From Cloeon dipterum (lineage: Eukaryota; Arthropoda; Insecta; Ephemeroptera; Baetidae), in NCBI RefSeq assembly GCF_949628265.1, contig NC_088788.1, positions 30,862,335-30,926,334 on the forward strand: DNA of 64,000 bases. The letters are read 5' to 3'. How positions within the stretch are numbered: position 1 is the stretch's first letter; each line of letters opens with the position of its first letter. Below are positions 13,825 to 29,900 of this stretch, in pieces. The notes beneath the pieces were generated by a model, which saw only the letters and a program-made list of their open reading frames with translations, was not told where the DNA came from and searched no databases. A program made the translations under genes and the position numbers.

Positions 13825-16800
13825 TCAAGGGGTCGCCCATCTTGAAAGAGATGCACCGATACAAAAATCATACATAGGTAACTGACCTGATTTTGTTGCG
13901 CGTAAGAGTGGGGAAGCTGGTGAAGCTGAGGGATGCCCGGGCCGCGGATCCACTAGCGAGTGCAGGTCGGTGATGTCAGTCAGTGCTGTTGCAGTGGTAA
14001 CAGATGAAGAGGCCGATGACGAACTCCTGGACAGAGTGTCTGCCAGAGGACCTTGTCCGCCTTGTTTGATAGCTTTTGATAGCTTCGCGTCTAGCTGAGA
14101 TTTGTAGCTCTCGTTCATTTCCGACAGCTTCAAGATCTCTTCTTCATACTTCTGATTAATGCTTCGCAAAAGATGGTACTTGTTCTCTAGAGCCTGAATT
14201 CAGAGTTGATAAATTTTTGTTGAGATATTTTAAGATGAACTATTTACCTCTTGACATGACGCCGCCTCCTCTTTCGTGGCTTTTAGTAGTCTTTTCTGCT
14301 CTGATATCAAATTCTCCTTGCGGCTATTGGAGGTCTCTAGGTCCAGGACCCTAGCTTTCAATGCTTCCAGATTGGAGCTTCGCGACTCAAGCATCATTTT
14401 GGCATCTAATAGAGCGGTTAATAATTAACATATTAAAAGAAGGCCAAGATCCTACCAAATATCTCCTTTTTGCAAGATTCATCCAGCCTGACAACCTCTT
14501 CATCTCTCTGAGCAAGCAAAGGCAATTTTTCCAGCTGCTCCTTATGCCTCAAGAAAAGTTCCCCCATCAGCACTGTCTGCTTCTGCAACTGGCTAAGTTC
14601 TCCTAATAATCTCTCGCTGGTACTGGCACTTTCTTGGAGGTTTTTCAGTTCACTGTTCAGATCAAATATTGTGGCGTGTGCCTTCTCAACACTCTACAAA
14701 AATCGAATCATATGTTAGTCAACGCCTTGCGCTAGGAAAACAGCAAGCAACCATACTTTATTTAAATCTGCGATATGCAGGTTTTGCTGCGCCAATTGCT
14801 GTTGGAGACTTTTGTTTGCTAACTGCAGCGACTGATTCTCCCTGTCCAAGTTGGAAAACTTTCCCTGCCAAAAATTGGTGTTTTCTACATGTTCATCGTC
14901 CATTTGCATCATTTTCTTCCTTTTCGCATCCAACTCAGTCTGAAGCCTATCAATGTCCTTCTGCAGCAAGTTAATCTGCTCTTTCTGCCAATCATAAATA
15001 ATCCCATTAGACTTCATCCCTTGCATTAGAAATAGAAAAATGTCACACCAGCGCAGCGTTGTGCTCTTCCAGAGCTCTACTTGACCTCGACTTGCCAGCC
15101 AGTCTCCTGTTTCGTTCAGCATGCACCTCTCTTCTGTAACGTTCAAACTGCAGCTGCAGGAACATCAACTTCAACTGCAGTTTCAGCGACTTCACCTCGG
15201 ATTCAGCTCCTTCAAATTTAAGATGATGATAATAACTGGGAGCACTTTAGACGAAAGTAAAAAACCTGTTGCTTTGTTCTCTTTGCGGGCGTCATGCTTT
15301 TGGTGTGGAATTGAGTGGTCTGCGATTGCGACCGAAATGCACTCTTCCAACAGCTCATAAGGCGAAAACCCCTGATTCTTGTAGACTGGATCTTGCTGGC
15401 CGGCTGGGTAAACGGCTGGAATTAAATGCTCATAGGGCTGATTGGGCCACTGGTCCAGTGACGTCTGGGTGCCCAACGACAAACACTCCTTCACAGGTAT
15501 CAAGTTCCCAAGTTTCCCGTTTCCATTCACAGCTACAACCTGTACAGAACATTCATTTACCGATCTGCAGTGAACTTCAATTATTAATACTATTTAATGA
15601 GCTATAATTGACGCTTGGAAACCTAGAGGGAGTCAAAATTAGAAAAAAATAAATAAATAAAAGAGTGCATGCATCTGTTATAGTAATAAAACTGCTTCAC
15701 TTAAATTTAAATCTATCCAGGAAAAATAAAAATTGCTAATATAAACATCTTTTTTGTATTTTACATTATTGTCACGCTCTTCATTTTTGTGCTCATCCTT
15801 CTCATCCAGTCTCTTCATGTTAGGGCAAGAGCTGATGCGGCGCATTTTGGTGGTGATAGGGAAGTTGGGTCCTTCGCTGGGACTCGTTCCAGATGATGCT
15901 GAGCACAGACTGTTGTACCTGTCTCGTGCCTGCGACCGAACCCTCCTCGCAATTGTGAGCAACGACTGGCTGTCAGGCATGTGCAGCCCTTCTGAAGTGC
16001 AAGGTGACCCTTGAGCGTACTGGCACTCCTCGTACTCTCCAGATTCGTTCAATGTCTTGCAGTTGTGTTGCTCGTGGCTTGTGTTCTCCACCTATGCACC
16101 AAATGACTTTTTCAATTGTGTTTTAATCCAATTTGTATAAGGGTGTGCAAGTAATTTTAACTCTTCCTTCATTGTTCGAGCAGGATCACAACAATATTAA
16201 ATACCACATATGAGCTTCATATAATCAGACAGCATTGTATCTTAAAACTTATCCCCCCACAATTGATAGACTGAATTATTGTTATGATCCTGAACCACAT
16301 GCTATGCAAATTCAATGTGAAGAACAAAATTTCATATCCTCGCATGAATTCATAGGCATGGTGTCGACAAATAAAACAATAAAATCTTGCTAACCATCAC
16401 AGGGGCTGTTCTAGGCATCAGTGGCTGGTCCTTGAGTTCCAGACTATTGTTAAAAGCCGCAATGCCGTTTTTCTTAGGCCCCTCAATTGAGTTCTGCCGT
16501 TCCGACAGAACCTTTTGAAACACGGTACTACTGACTCTCTCCTCGACACCAAAACTACAAGACACAAGAGCTGAATTTTACTTGAAAAGAAACCAATAAG
16601 TGCATTACTGAAAAGGCGACGGCTCTTTCCGCAGAGGGGAAGCGGGAGTTGATCGATTTGGGCTTGTGCTGCGAGACGAATTCGGCTTGTTCCCTAAAAG
16701 ATTGAGGGCTCGGACCGCAGTTGAGCCAGCAACAGGCAATTTCTGAGGCAAGGGACGCGTGTCCTTGACTGGTGTGTTTTCTGGGGTTGCTTCAACTCCA

Positions 16801-18354
16801 GCCTCTGGGGGAGAGGAACCTTCATGGTGGTAGCCAATACTGTAGGACTGTTACGCGAATTAAATCAACGCCCAACGGTGCCAAAGGTGGTGGCAAAAAC
16901 GTACCTTGTTGTGGGTAACAGGAGTGTGCGGGTGAGATATCTTGCTTGCAGGCGGCGTGTCCAGGCAACAAGACAGACTCGGTGACCATGCATCCGTCTG
17001 CAAAGTAAGGGAGGCGACAGGGCTGGCGTTTGAGAATTGTAGCCGTTCCTCTAAGTTCCTGGTGGATCGATCCATCATGGCGTGATGCCTTTGAGTGCTT
17101 TGAGCACTGGAATCGGCGTCCCTCTGCACATTCCCATACAGTCGCTCCAGGGCGAACTCAGCACACTCCATGATCACATCATGATGGCCTTTGTTCATCC
17201 ACCTGATCCGAGAGTAAAAATTAGCCCTAACTGTTATTAATATTGTGTCTGGACCCCACCTCTCTTGCATGGTTTCCGTTTCAGGATTGGCTGTGACCAA
17301 CAGCGTATGGAAGCGAACAGTCTCCAGCATGGGCTGCAATGCAACAGAGGCACGAGGGGGAATTTAGAAAAGCTCTAATTCAACTCTGGTGGATCTCACC
17401 TTGATCGTGTGCTTGAAAATGCCCAAGTTTTCTTGTCTGCAGTAGTGGGCCTTGAGGAAATGATAAGTGCTGCAGGGAAACATGCCATACAGCCGTTGGA
17501 ATAGAAAATAGAGACCAATCTGCAAATGGTTAAGGTGCTCTTCTGACAACTTTGCTTGGTTTGATTTCCAGGAGGCAAGTCGGCTCAAGATCTCAAAGAT
17601 GTCATGCAGAACTGGTTTGACGTAGCCAGGAATTATAGGCAGCAAGATGATCAAAACCAGTAAAGCACTCATCATCGGCACTATCTCCGTCTCCACCTGC
17701 GAAATAAATAGTGATAATCATCAAGTGACGGCAAGGATTGCAAGCTTAAGCACGAACCTTGAGTAACTTCAGCAGTTCTTTCAAGAGAGGGTGCTGAGCA
17801 ATTCGATAAAGCCAGATAGGTTGCTTCCGCACAATGTATCCAAAGAGTGTGAGTCCCTGAAGTTTGTGTTGCCCTCTCAAAGAATCAGCAATTCTGGAAA
17901 TAAATTATAGTTGCGATGAGATGAGTGTGCTTGTTTGAGCAAACTGCAGTGTTTAATCTACCTCTCAAACAAATGGAAGTCATGAGGTTCTCGTACGCCA
18001 ACAATGACGTCAATGACGCGGCTGGAATTTGTATTCAGGTAGCGGTCAAAGAATCCATTCATTAACCAGTTGTCTTTAGCTGCAAATTAAATTTTTTACC
18101 AGTGAGCGATGTAGGGGAAAAATTAATAAAATTGAAAATTCAAAAATTTTAACAATGAAATATAATAGCTAATTAAGACTATTTCTTAATCGATGCGAAA
18201 ATAAAACAGTCAAGGACAGCAGCGGCGGACGTGACAAAATCGCAGAATTACTTTTGTTGAAGAAATTGTGGAAAATCTGCTTGGTTTCATCAACGACGAG
18301 GGGTTCGTGTGACTCGAGCCGCTCAAACAGCTCCGACGCTTGAGTTACGTCCAT
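13825..18354 (-). CDS. TSC1: Hamartin, TSC complex subunit 1
   Basis: Hamartin stabilises tuberin (TSC2) in the GTPase-activating complex that switches off Rheb and so TORC1. Exon 1 is 18252-18354 (MDVTQASELFERLESHEP); exon 2 ends near 18079 and joins in frame as KTKDNWL. The N-terminal helical core is well conserved: REPHDFHLFER, GYIVRKQPIWLYRIAQHPLL, then LVLIILLPIIPGYVKP and FQRLYGMFPCSTYHFLKAHY, matching the human order. The middle (16000-17200) is Ser/Pro-rich and poorly conserved, as in the family. The C-terminal half (14000-15150) is a long coiled coil, for example KDIDRLQTELDAKRKKM and KYEEEILKLSEMNESYK, as expected for the TSC2-binding part. The last exon either runs to the stop at 13825 or uses a possible donor near 13886; the 3' end is uncertain. 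Confidence 0.9.
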
Positions 18355-20276
18355 GGTGAAGTCTGTTGATGAACGACTTCTCCCTTGTTGTTATTATTTG
18401 CGTCAGACAATCAGAGGAGTTGGTCGGCGCCGAGTGTCGAAACATAAACGCAGCACTAGACTCGTCTCTGTTAGTTCAAGTGCCAAGCGACTCGGATCGT
18501 CCAACGCCGCTCCCCAGGTGGTTAACATGGCCTGCAACCTGCAAAAACAAATAGACGAGAGTGGAAGCCGACTCGGACACTACCAAAACAAGGTCAAGCG
18601 CGTCTCGCACGCAAACGTGGTTAAAAAACAATGCGCTTTTTACGATCGGCACCGTGTCTGGGTACAGTCTACACCGCGAGCGGGTCAAGCGCTAGAGAGG
18701 TCCCCAAATTCATCAATCGGGCCTGACCTAAGTACGAATGAGAGATTGATGACGTCTGTAACTCGCCAACTGCATGTCCCCCTCGGACGGCAGCCAATTT
18801 GTGGACAGAGAGCGATAAAAACAGACGTGTTACCAGCAAGATAGGCAGGCGACCAGCTGACTAAAAATCGACACTAGTTCTCGCCATGTTAGAGCGGAAT
18901 AAGCGTTGCCAACCTAATTGTGTCTCACTCTCGGCACTCTCGCATGAGCCCACTCTGTCTTACAGCAGAAGTTCTCAACTCATCGGTCGATAAGTCGATG
19001 CCAGAGTCAAGGCTGCCAATTTTTGCGAGCTGCTCACACCGCTTTTTGCGCGCAATATCCCAGCTCGCTCCTCGTGTGCAAATGACATTGAAAGAAAGGC
19101 AGGCTGCTTGTTGAGGCCCCACTCTCGGTAAAAGAGAGATAGAATTATTTACAGCACGCAACCGCGCATTTTTCTTTTTATAAGTCTCCCTTTCTTTTGC
19201 GCTAAATCAAAAAATTGCTAGTTGGCAACAAAGACACACTATAATAGACCCAGGCGATAAAATTAGAATATTATATGATACACAAGCAGGATAATGGCGG
19301 CAATAAAATTCTTTTATTGAAGTGCATGTAATTCTTTATTTTATCTCATCTTTACTGAATTCACGGTATCAACAGCTTAATGGCAGTTACCTGATTAAAA
19401 GTTAAACTTATAAGCTTGCTTCTTTACAACTTACAATGTACTACACATGGTGACGTAACACTGAATGAAATAAATAATCTGCATTATAGTCGAACAACTA
19501 TCTTATCTTCCCAATTCTTCAGGAAACAGGAATAAAAAAAGGCATTAAATTACGAGATGATGGACGCTTTGAATTCAATACAAAGTTTTCCATGCACATA
19601 ATATAACATATTGTAATAGTATGTGAAAATCATTCAGGAAAATGCAGAGAAAAAGAATAAATTGAAAGTGATTTTTCAAAATTTATAATATTTCAGTTTC
19701 TAGACACATTATACAATCAAAGTGGAAATAAAATCATTACAATAATTGGAACATTACTATTCAGTGCAACCAGACACAAAATATTCAACATACATATCGC
19801 TCACCTCTCAAATTTGGAAACATGTTTCATTCAAACCTGCACTCATGACTGGATCATTATTAAGCGAGAATATAAAAATTTAAGACTATACTTTTTAATA
19901 AAGCACTGTGTAGGTTAGAGCCTGTTTGAATGGCTTCTTAAATTGCATTTTCACATTTTAATGATGAAAGAGCAGTTATCATTGTGTCATCCCTATACAC
20001 CCTAAAAATTGTTTGTTGTGAGCATGGAACGTGCGTGACTGTATAGATAATAACGTTGGTGCTTGTTGAATTAAGTTACTATGTTCAAAAGTACTTTACA
20101 TTATAATACGATGGTGTGATAAAAATTGCTATTTAGTTGTTTGGGTTAATTTCAGCCTAGAATGTTGATTCCAGGTTTCTTTTGGATCATGTGTATTCAA
20201 TTACAAGCTTTTTACGCATATAATTAAAGATTGCATTGCTCTTACTAACCTACCTCACAGTCCAATAATTAAACTT
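18355..20276. other. TSC1 upstream region and GPR107 3' flank
   Basis: 18355-19150 is relatively GC-rich and probably holds the TSC1 promoter and 5' UTR. The open frames across it (for example 18353-18844) lack family resemblance and start antisense to the TSC1 start. 19150-20276 is AT-rich and probably includes the 3' UTR of the downstream minus-strand gene. I see nothing else in it. Confidence 0.5.
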
Positions 20277-23564
<3,288 letters not shown>

Positions 23565-23938
23565 TTTTGTTGTTAGTGACCGCGCCTCTTTGGGGACGGC
23601 CTGAAACTAACAGCTCAAATTGGCTTGGCGCTCGGGGAAAATGAAAAACGAGCACAATCCGGAATAAAAAAACCTTTATAATCGAGAATGCACTTCAAAT
23701 TAGAGATTTTGCAAAATACTTTAACGATTTCAATAGTTTAATATCATTGCACTTCATTTTTTAAAGAACATTAGGATAAAAGAAAAATTCAAATTTTGAA
23801 AACTGTTACTATTTAACCTATTTAACATCATTTAAGTTGTCATGTGATTTAGGTAACTAGGCAACGAAACAAATCGTTTTAGTTTGCTCATAAAAATAAA
23901 GCAGTGATTTTTAAAGATATTAAATCAGAGATAGTAGA
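23565..23938. promoter_or_regulatory. GPR107/dynein divergent intergenic region
   Basis: Only 374 bp separate the two start codons. The half next to the GPR107 start is GC-richer (about 23575-23640); the rest is AT-rich. It must hold both promoters or a shared one. No motif stands out enough to call. Confidence 0.45.
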
Positions 23939-26900
23939 ATGGAGGAAGATGAGATTAATTTTCATTTAGAAAAGTTGGGAGCTAACAATTTTTTGTATTT
24001 TGTTCACAAATATCATCAGAGCTCGAAACGTTACTGCCCATATACATTAACGTAAGATTTAAACTGACTTTCAAGTTATTAGCATAAATACGAAGTCGAG
24101 AGAACAATCATGAAATGATTTTTCGACACTGAATTCTAGTTCACCTGTTTGAAGTAGCTCAATTTTCAGAAGGACTGACTTTTCGAGATTAGAAAAGAAT
24201 GTCGAGTATTTCACAGTGAGCCACTATGGGGTAACGAGGTTTGCTCCCTACAGTCAGCCAGAAACTACGTCACACGAGAAATGGAACCAAGAAACGCAGG
24301 TTTACAAAAAGCTAAAAAAGGTAAAAAAATATGTCGATTGTCGCATTTGGATAACAATAAATTGATAAATAATTCTAACAGCTGAAGCTCTTCGCCACTT
24401 TCATCGTTTGGCGAGCGTTTCGCAACTGGCGCAAAAGTATCATGACCACCAAACTCGACATTTTGTACAAAACACTGCCATCTAAGGTTTTGTGGTACGA
24501 TGCTGCCCTAGGTCCTGCTCTTCAAACTTGCAAAGAAATCTGCTGCAAACTGAAAATGATGGGACTCGGGAAAGAACTCAAAGCTGAGCCACTGAGTCTG
24601 GTTCAGCTATTAGATGACCAGGTACAAAATGAAAATTCAAATTGTGCACATTTTTCACACTCATAAATTAAATACATAGATCCAAAACTTGAAAGAGATA
24701 AGGAGTCTCTTTTCAGTATTGAGAGAAACAATTCAAGATCAGTTGCTGGCGTCTTGCAAATATGCAATGAGCTTTGAAGGTTTGCCAACAACGGCCTCGA
24801 GTACTCGTCCAAGCTCTGTTATATCTATGGGTATTGCAAAATTTGATTTTTTAAAAATAATTAAATAATGGATTTTTTCTTTTTCAGGAAGTGGCAGGAG
24901 TCAACTTAAGCCACCAATAGAAGCAAAACATTCATTGTCTTACGCAGATCAAGAAAAAAGGATTAGTGTGAGCGCAAAGCTTGGAAGGTTATTTTTTATA
25001 AATTTAATATGACCCTCGAAAATTTTTTTACAATTATGTGATTGTAGATTTGTCCGGCTAGTGGACTGTCTTTTGCAACACACATTACATTCCGTTCTCC
25101 TGAACTCGTTCAGAGAATTTGTTTGCACTGTTGAAAATAGGTTTTGCACAAACACCCAAGGAGATGCCGAAAAATTGGTAAGAACTAAGAATTATGAGAC
25201 AAAACTGCGGAGTTTGCAGACAATTAAATTTTGTCTTTTATCTTTTAGGTCTGTCTGTGCAAGATCGAAGTTTCAATAGAAGAAGGAGAGCTCGTCTTAA
25301 CTCCTTCTCAGCTAGAAATGACTAATTCTCTGCGAGGACTTTTTCAAGCATGGGAAGATGCTGTGAACGCTTTTGATTTGTTTTCAAACGATTTAACTCT
25401 GAGCCCATACTTGAGGTAAGTACCGATTTAGAGAATTCTCTTGGAATTTCAAGCTTGAAACATTAGAAATATTGGATAATAATATCAAACACAAAAATGC
25501 TTGGAGAGTTATGAGGTGATTTATCAAACATACTATTTATTTCTAGGGAAAATGCATACAAGACTCATCTGCTGGATATTGTAACTAGCGATGAGAACAT
25601 TTCAAATTATAAAACGAGAGTGCGGAATATTCTAGAGAAAAATTTCCAAATGGCTCGTGGCTACATATTACAATATTCAAGAATCAACGATGCTCACATG
25701 ACAAATTTAAAACTAAGTTGTGATGACATCAGCCTCCAGACAGGTGAATTTTAGCATTATTTATACCGTTTATGGTTATGGGATTATTCATAAGTTTTTT
25801 TTCACGTTAGCAGATCCGCGGTACTTTGACAATTTGCTACAAGATTTCAAAGATCAGGAACAGGAGTTGGAGAAAATTGAGATCGTGCGGGTCATCGGAA
25901 TTTTTGAGCTCCAAATGGAAAAGATGAAATCGACTGCAACTCCTTGTCTTTTGTCGTTGAAAAACTTTACAAACTCACTTCTCCCAAAGTTAGAAGATTT
26001 TCAAATATAATTTTCTTACTTAAGTGGATTGTCTAATGTTTTTGTTTGATAGAATTAGTAGGCAAAAAGTAAACAAACTGTCAGCTGAGGTGCAGGACGC
26101 ACAAGCGTTTTTAGAGCTGCTTCCAAAAAATACGGCCAATTTTGTAGAGTTTTTAAACTATCTCGACAATACCATCGCGAAGGTACTGAAATAAGTTTAG
26201 ATGCAAATATAAATATCAAAGTAATAATTTCAGCTCCCCAGCATGCACGGTGAAATAGAATACTTGGAGAGCTTATTCACCATAATGAAGAAATACAACG
26301 TCACCTGCATGAAAGAGGACATTACTTCATTCACTGTACTGATATCAGATCAAAGAAAATTACTTTGGTTTCAATTTAAATATCCAACAGGTATTTCAAA
26401 AAAGCCTGGCGTCACTGCAGGGAAGTGTTACAAAGAGAGAAAAGCAACGGCCTGAAATCGTCAGACAGTTTGAAGAAGCGATGAAAAGCGACATAGAGCA
26501 AATCGCAAGCGAGCTCAAATCGGTTCTGAACGCGGCAAACGTACGTTAAGAGTTTAGACCCCTGCAAATTTGTTATCTATGCAACCGGCGTGACCGGCGA
26601 GCAGAACGGATTGCATAGCCACAGCGTCTGCAGGCATTTGATATTTCAGGAGCTGATTTTGCTTGACATTGAGTCGGACGTGGAGGAAGTTCAACTCATT
26701 ATTCACCAACTTCATTCAAAATTGAGTGAAATCGATAGGAAAAATGAATACTACAAAACACAGAAGATAAATTTCAATGTATTCGAATATATATTATGAA
26801 TCTAACGGGCTCATATCTCCTCAAAATCGCATCTCTCATAGGTTGATGTTGGAGAGTGCACAGACTTAGAAACAGCGAAGCGAGCAGTGGAGTTGCGGAA

Positions 26901-29900
26901 ACTGCTATGGGACAGTCTGGAAGCGTGGAATGCTAAGGTGGAAGACTGGGAAATGCAACCGTTCGACACCATTAATCCAAACGAGCTTAAAGAGTTTATT
27001 GACACAAGCGTGAACACGATAGACAAAATAAGCGATGGATTGCCGGAAAACAGCGTAATTCAGAAGTACTCGGAATTAGTCGAGAATATGAAGACGAAGG
27101 TGCATAATGAATTTAATAACGGATAAAATTTTGATGGACTAATTGATTTTGTAGCTTCCTGTAATAGAGTGCATGAGAAATGAAAACTTGAAAGAACGGC
27201 ACTGGAAAGAAATTGGATCTTTGGTCAAACAGGATTTGAGTTCAGATGAAACTCTTACTCTGCGGGTTATTGAAGATATGAATTTATTTGCAAATTTAGG
27301 CAGCATAAAGGAAATTTCCATTCGTGCTAGTATGGAAGCAGGGCTGAAAGAAAAATTAGGCCAGGTAATAGTGTTGTTAATTTAAATGAAGGAATAATTT
27401 AAAAAATGTATTTCATTGAAGATGGTTGCCAAACTGGAAAGTTTGGAGTTTGAAATGAAAGTTTACGGAGACAGCTTTATCATAGCAGACAACGCCGAGT
27501 TTGACCAAACTGTCAATGACACATGCATCGCGATTGGAGTGATTGCTAACTCCGACTACGCAGCTCCGATTATAGAAAGTGTAACCAGCATTGGAGCTAA
27601 GTTTGACTTGTTTACACGAACTTGGGTAAATCCCGTATTGATCTAGAATATCAGTAGCTTAATAATTGATTTAGGAGAAAATTAAAGCATTTCAAAAACT
27701 CTGGGTAACCATGGATTTAATTTTTAAGCAAGATGAAGTGAAAATTAAATTTGCCATGGAATTCAAAATGTTCGAAAAAGCGTCGCATTTATGGTTCTAC
27801 ATTGCAAGGCATATTTACCAGGTAAATTTTAGTTAATAGAATGAAAACAATTAAGTAAATTTTCGTATTAGACTGCATCCGCTGTAGAAGCGCTAATCGA
27901 ACATGGTATTTTGAGCCGTATTGAACTTGGATTCGCACTGATTAAGGAAGTCGGCGTATGCTTGACTACTCTCATCGAGCAAAAGAGAAACAAATATTCG
28001 CGCTTTCATTTTTTATCCGACGAAGAAATGCTAACATTTATAGCACAGGTGCGATACTGTAATTTTTATGGATGACGTAATATTTTACAATGTGCAGTTC
28101 AACAAGCCGGAATTAATGCAAGACTTACTGCCAAAAATGTTCTCGTCTTTGCGATACTTTAAGTATAAAACAGACAAAGAGGGTCAGATTCACGTGTTGG
28201 GCCTGTGCAGTTCCTCTCACGAATCACTGTTTCTGGAAAAGGTTTGAAAATTTAAAAGCCCGGAATTTATTCCATTGATTTAGGGTTAGCCAATTCTAGT
28301 AACACCAAACATTGACTGTTGGATGTCAAAATTAGAATTTATCACGTCTAAGACGATCAAGATGTCTATTTCTTCAGCAATGACAACGCCTGAACCAACA
28401 GATTTAGCTGAATTTATGTCCAAATATTCTGAACAGGTATGCTCACTTTGGAAAATGTGTAGTTAAAATTAATTTGATATCGTCTACAGGTTCTAGTGGC
28501 TGTCAAATACATCAAATTTAGCGAAAATGTAGAAAAAGGAAACATACAAACTCTCTATTTGGAGTATAAAAAGGTTTGAATGACACAATGAGTTAAATAT
28601 TCATTCTATAATAAAGAAAATATATTAGGGCCTGGAATCGATGGAAGATCTAATGAATTCCAGTCTTGACCCCGCATTTCTACACAAGATTAATGTCGTG
28701 ATCACAACGCAAATACATTTGATTAATTTGCTGGAACGATTGAAAAATGAAGAAAGTTTTAGCACATCAAGCTTTTCATGGCAGAAATGTTTGAGATTTT
28801 ACTGGAATCAAGAAAAGAAGCACTGCCGAATAAAAATAGGTCTGACCTGTACGGACTATGGATTCGAATTCATATCGTCAGAGGATATTTTCATTTGCAG
28901 TACAGGCACTGAAAAAACTTTGATAAATCTACTCTTTTCAATGCAAATCGGTCTTGGTAAATTAATTCTTGAATTTAATCCTTTGGCTGACAATTTTTCA
29001 CCACAGGAAATTACATAAACGGAGAGAGTGCCGTAAATGGGAAACGATTTGTGTTGAGAAACTTGGCAAATTTGATTGCTGTCAATTTCCTGCATTTTGC
29101 ATGCTCGAATATAATAACAGACAGAGTAAGTGAAGCAATGAACCCATAAATTGAAAGTTAATTTTTGTAATCTGCATTTCAAGACGCTTACCAGAATATT
29201 ATACGGTGCTGTGCAGAGTGGCAGCTGGTGTTGTCTCTCTAACACTGAAAACTTGACTGCATCCGCTTTATCTGTTCTCGCTCAGAATATTGCCACTGTG
29301 CTTCAGACAGTGAAAGCAAAATTATCTCTGTGAGTCACAGGACAATTCAATTAAATATTGACAATGTTATTACTGCAACCGGAACTTTTATAGATTTCAG
29401 CTTGAAGGAAGAGAAATAAAATGCAAGAGAGGCTTTGGAATAACTATGATCTCTTCAACAGGAACAGTTTCGAAAATTCCGAAAAATTTAATAAAGGTGT
29501 TTAGACCAATGAAGATCGACTCTCCGAATGAAGGTAGACGATTGCAAAGTTAGAACCAATTTAATAATTTTTAACACGATTTCTCAGCTTTCCTAGTCGA
29601 GAGTTTCATCAAAGTGAAAAGCTGCGATAGCGGCTTGAGCCGTGAAATACTTTCCAAATGGGAAGCTTATAAAAATACATTCAAAAGCCAAGCACCACAT
29701 ATCTTCAATGTGGGAAATTTGATTCGATCTATAAATTTAAAAGCAAGTGCGACAGCAAGCGATTTTCAAGAAGTTTTGGAAGACAAGCTAACAGCCCTAA
29801 CAGCAACAAACAGTGAACAAATTAAATTCGAGGGTGCCTTATGCAAAGCAATTAAAAGTGCGGCTTCTCGCATGGAGCTCATTCTCACACCTCGCTTGCT

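Noticed and set aside
15121-15607. + strand open frames over the TSC1 3' half
   Set aside because: Antisense to coiled-coil exons; no recognisable domain.
18353-18844. 163-codon open frame on the + strand at the TSC1 start
   Set aside because: Begins antisense to the TSC1 start codon, lies in a GC-richer promoter region, and has no domain or family resemblance.
26340-26395. Apparent frameshift in the dynein N-terminal region
   Set aside because: Removing a standard 55-bp GT..AG intron between SFT and VFQKSLASLQG restores one frame, so it is not a break.
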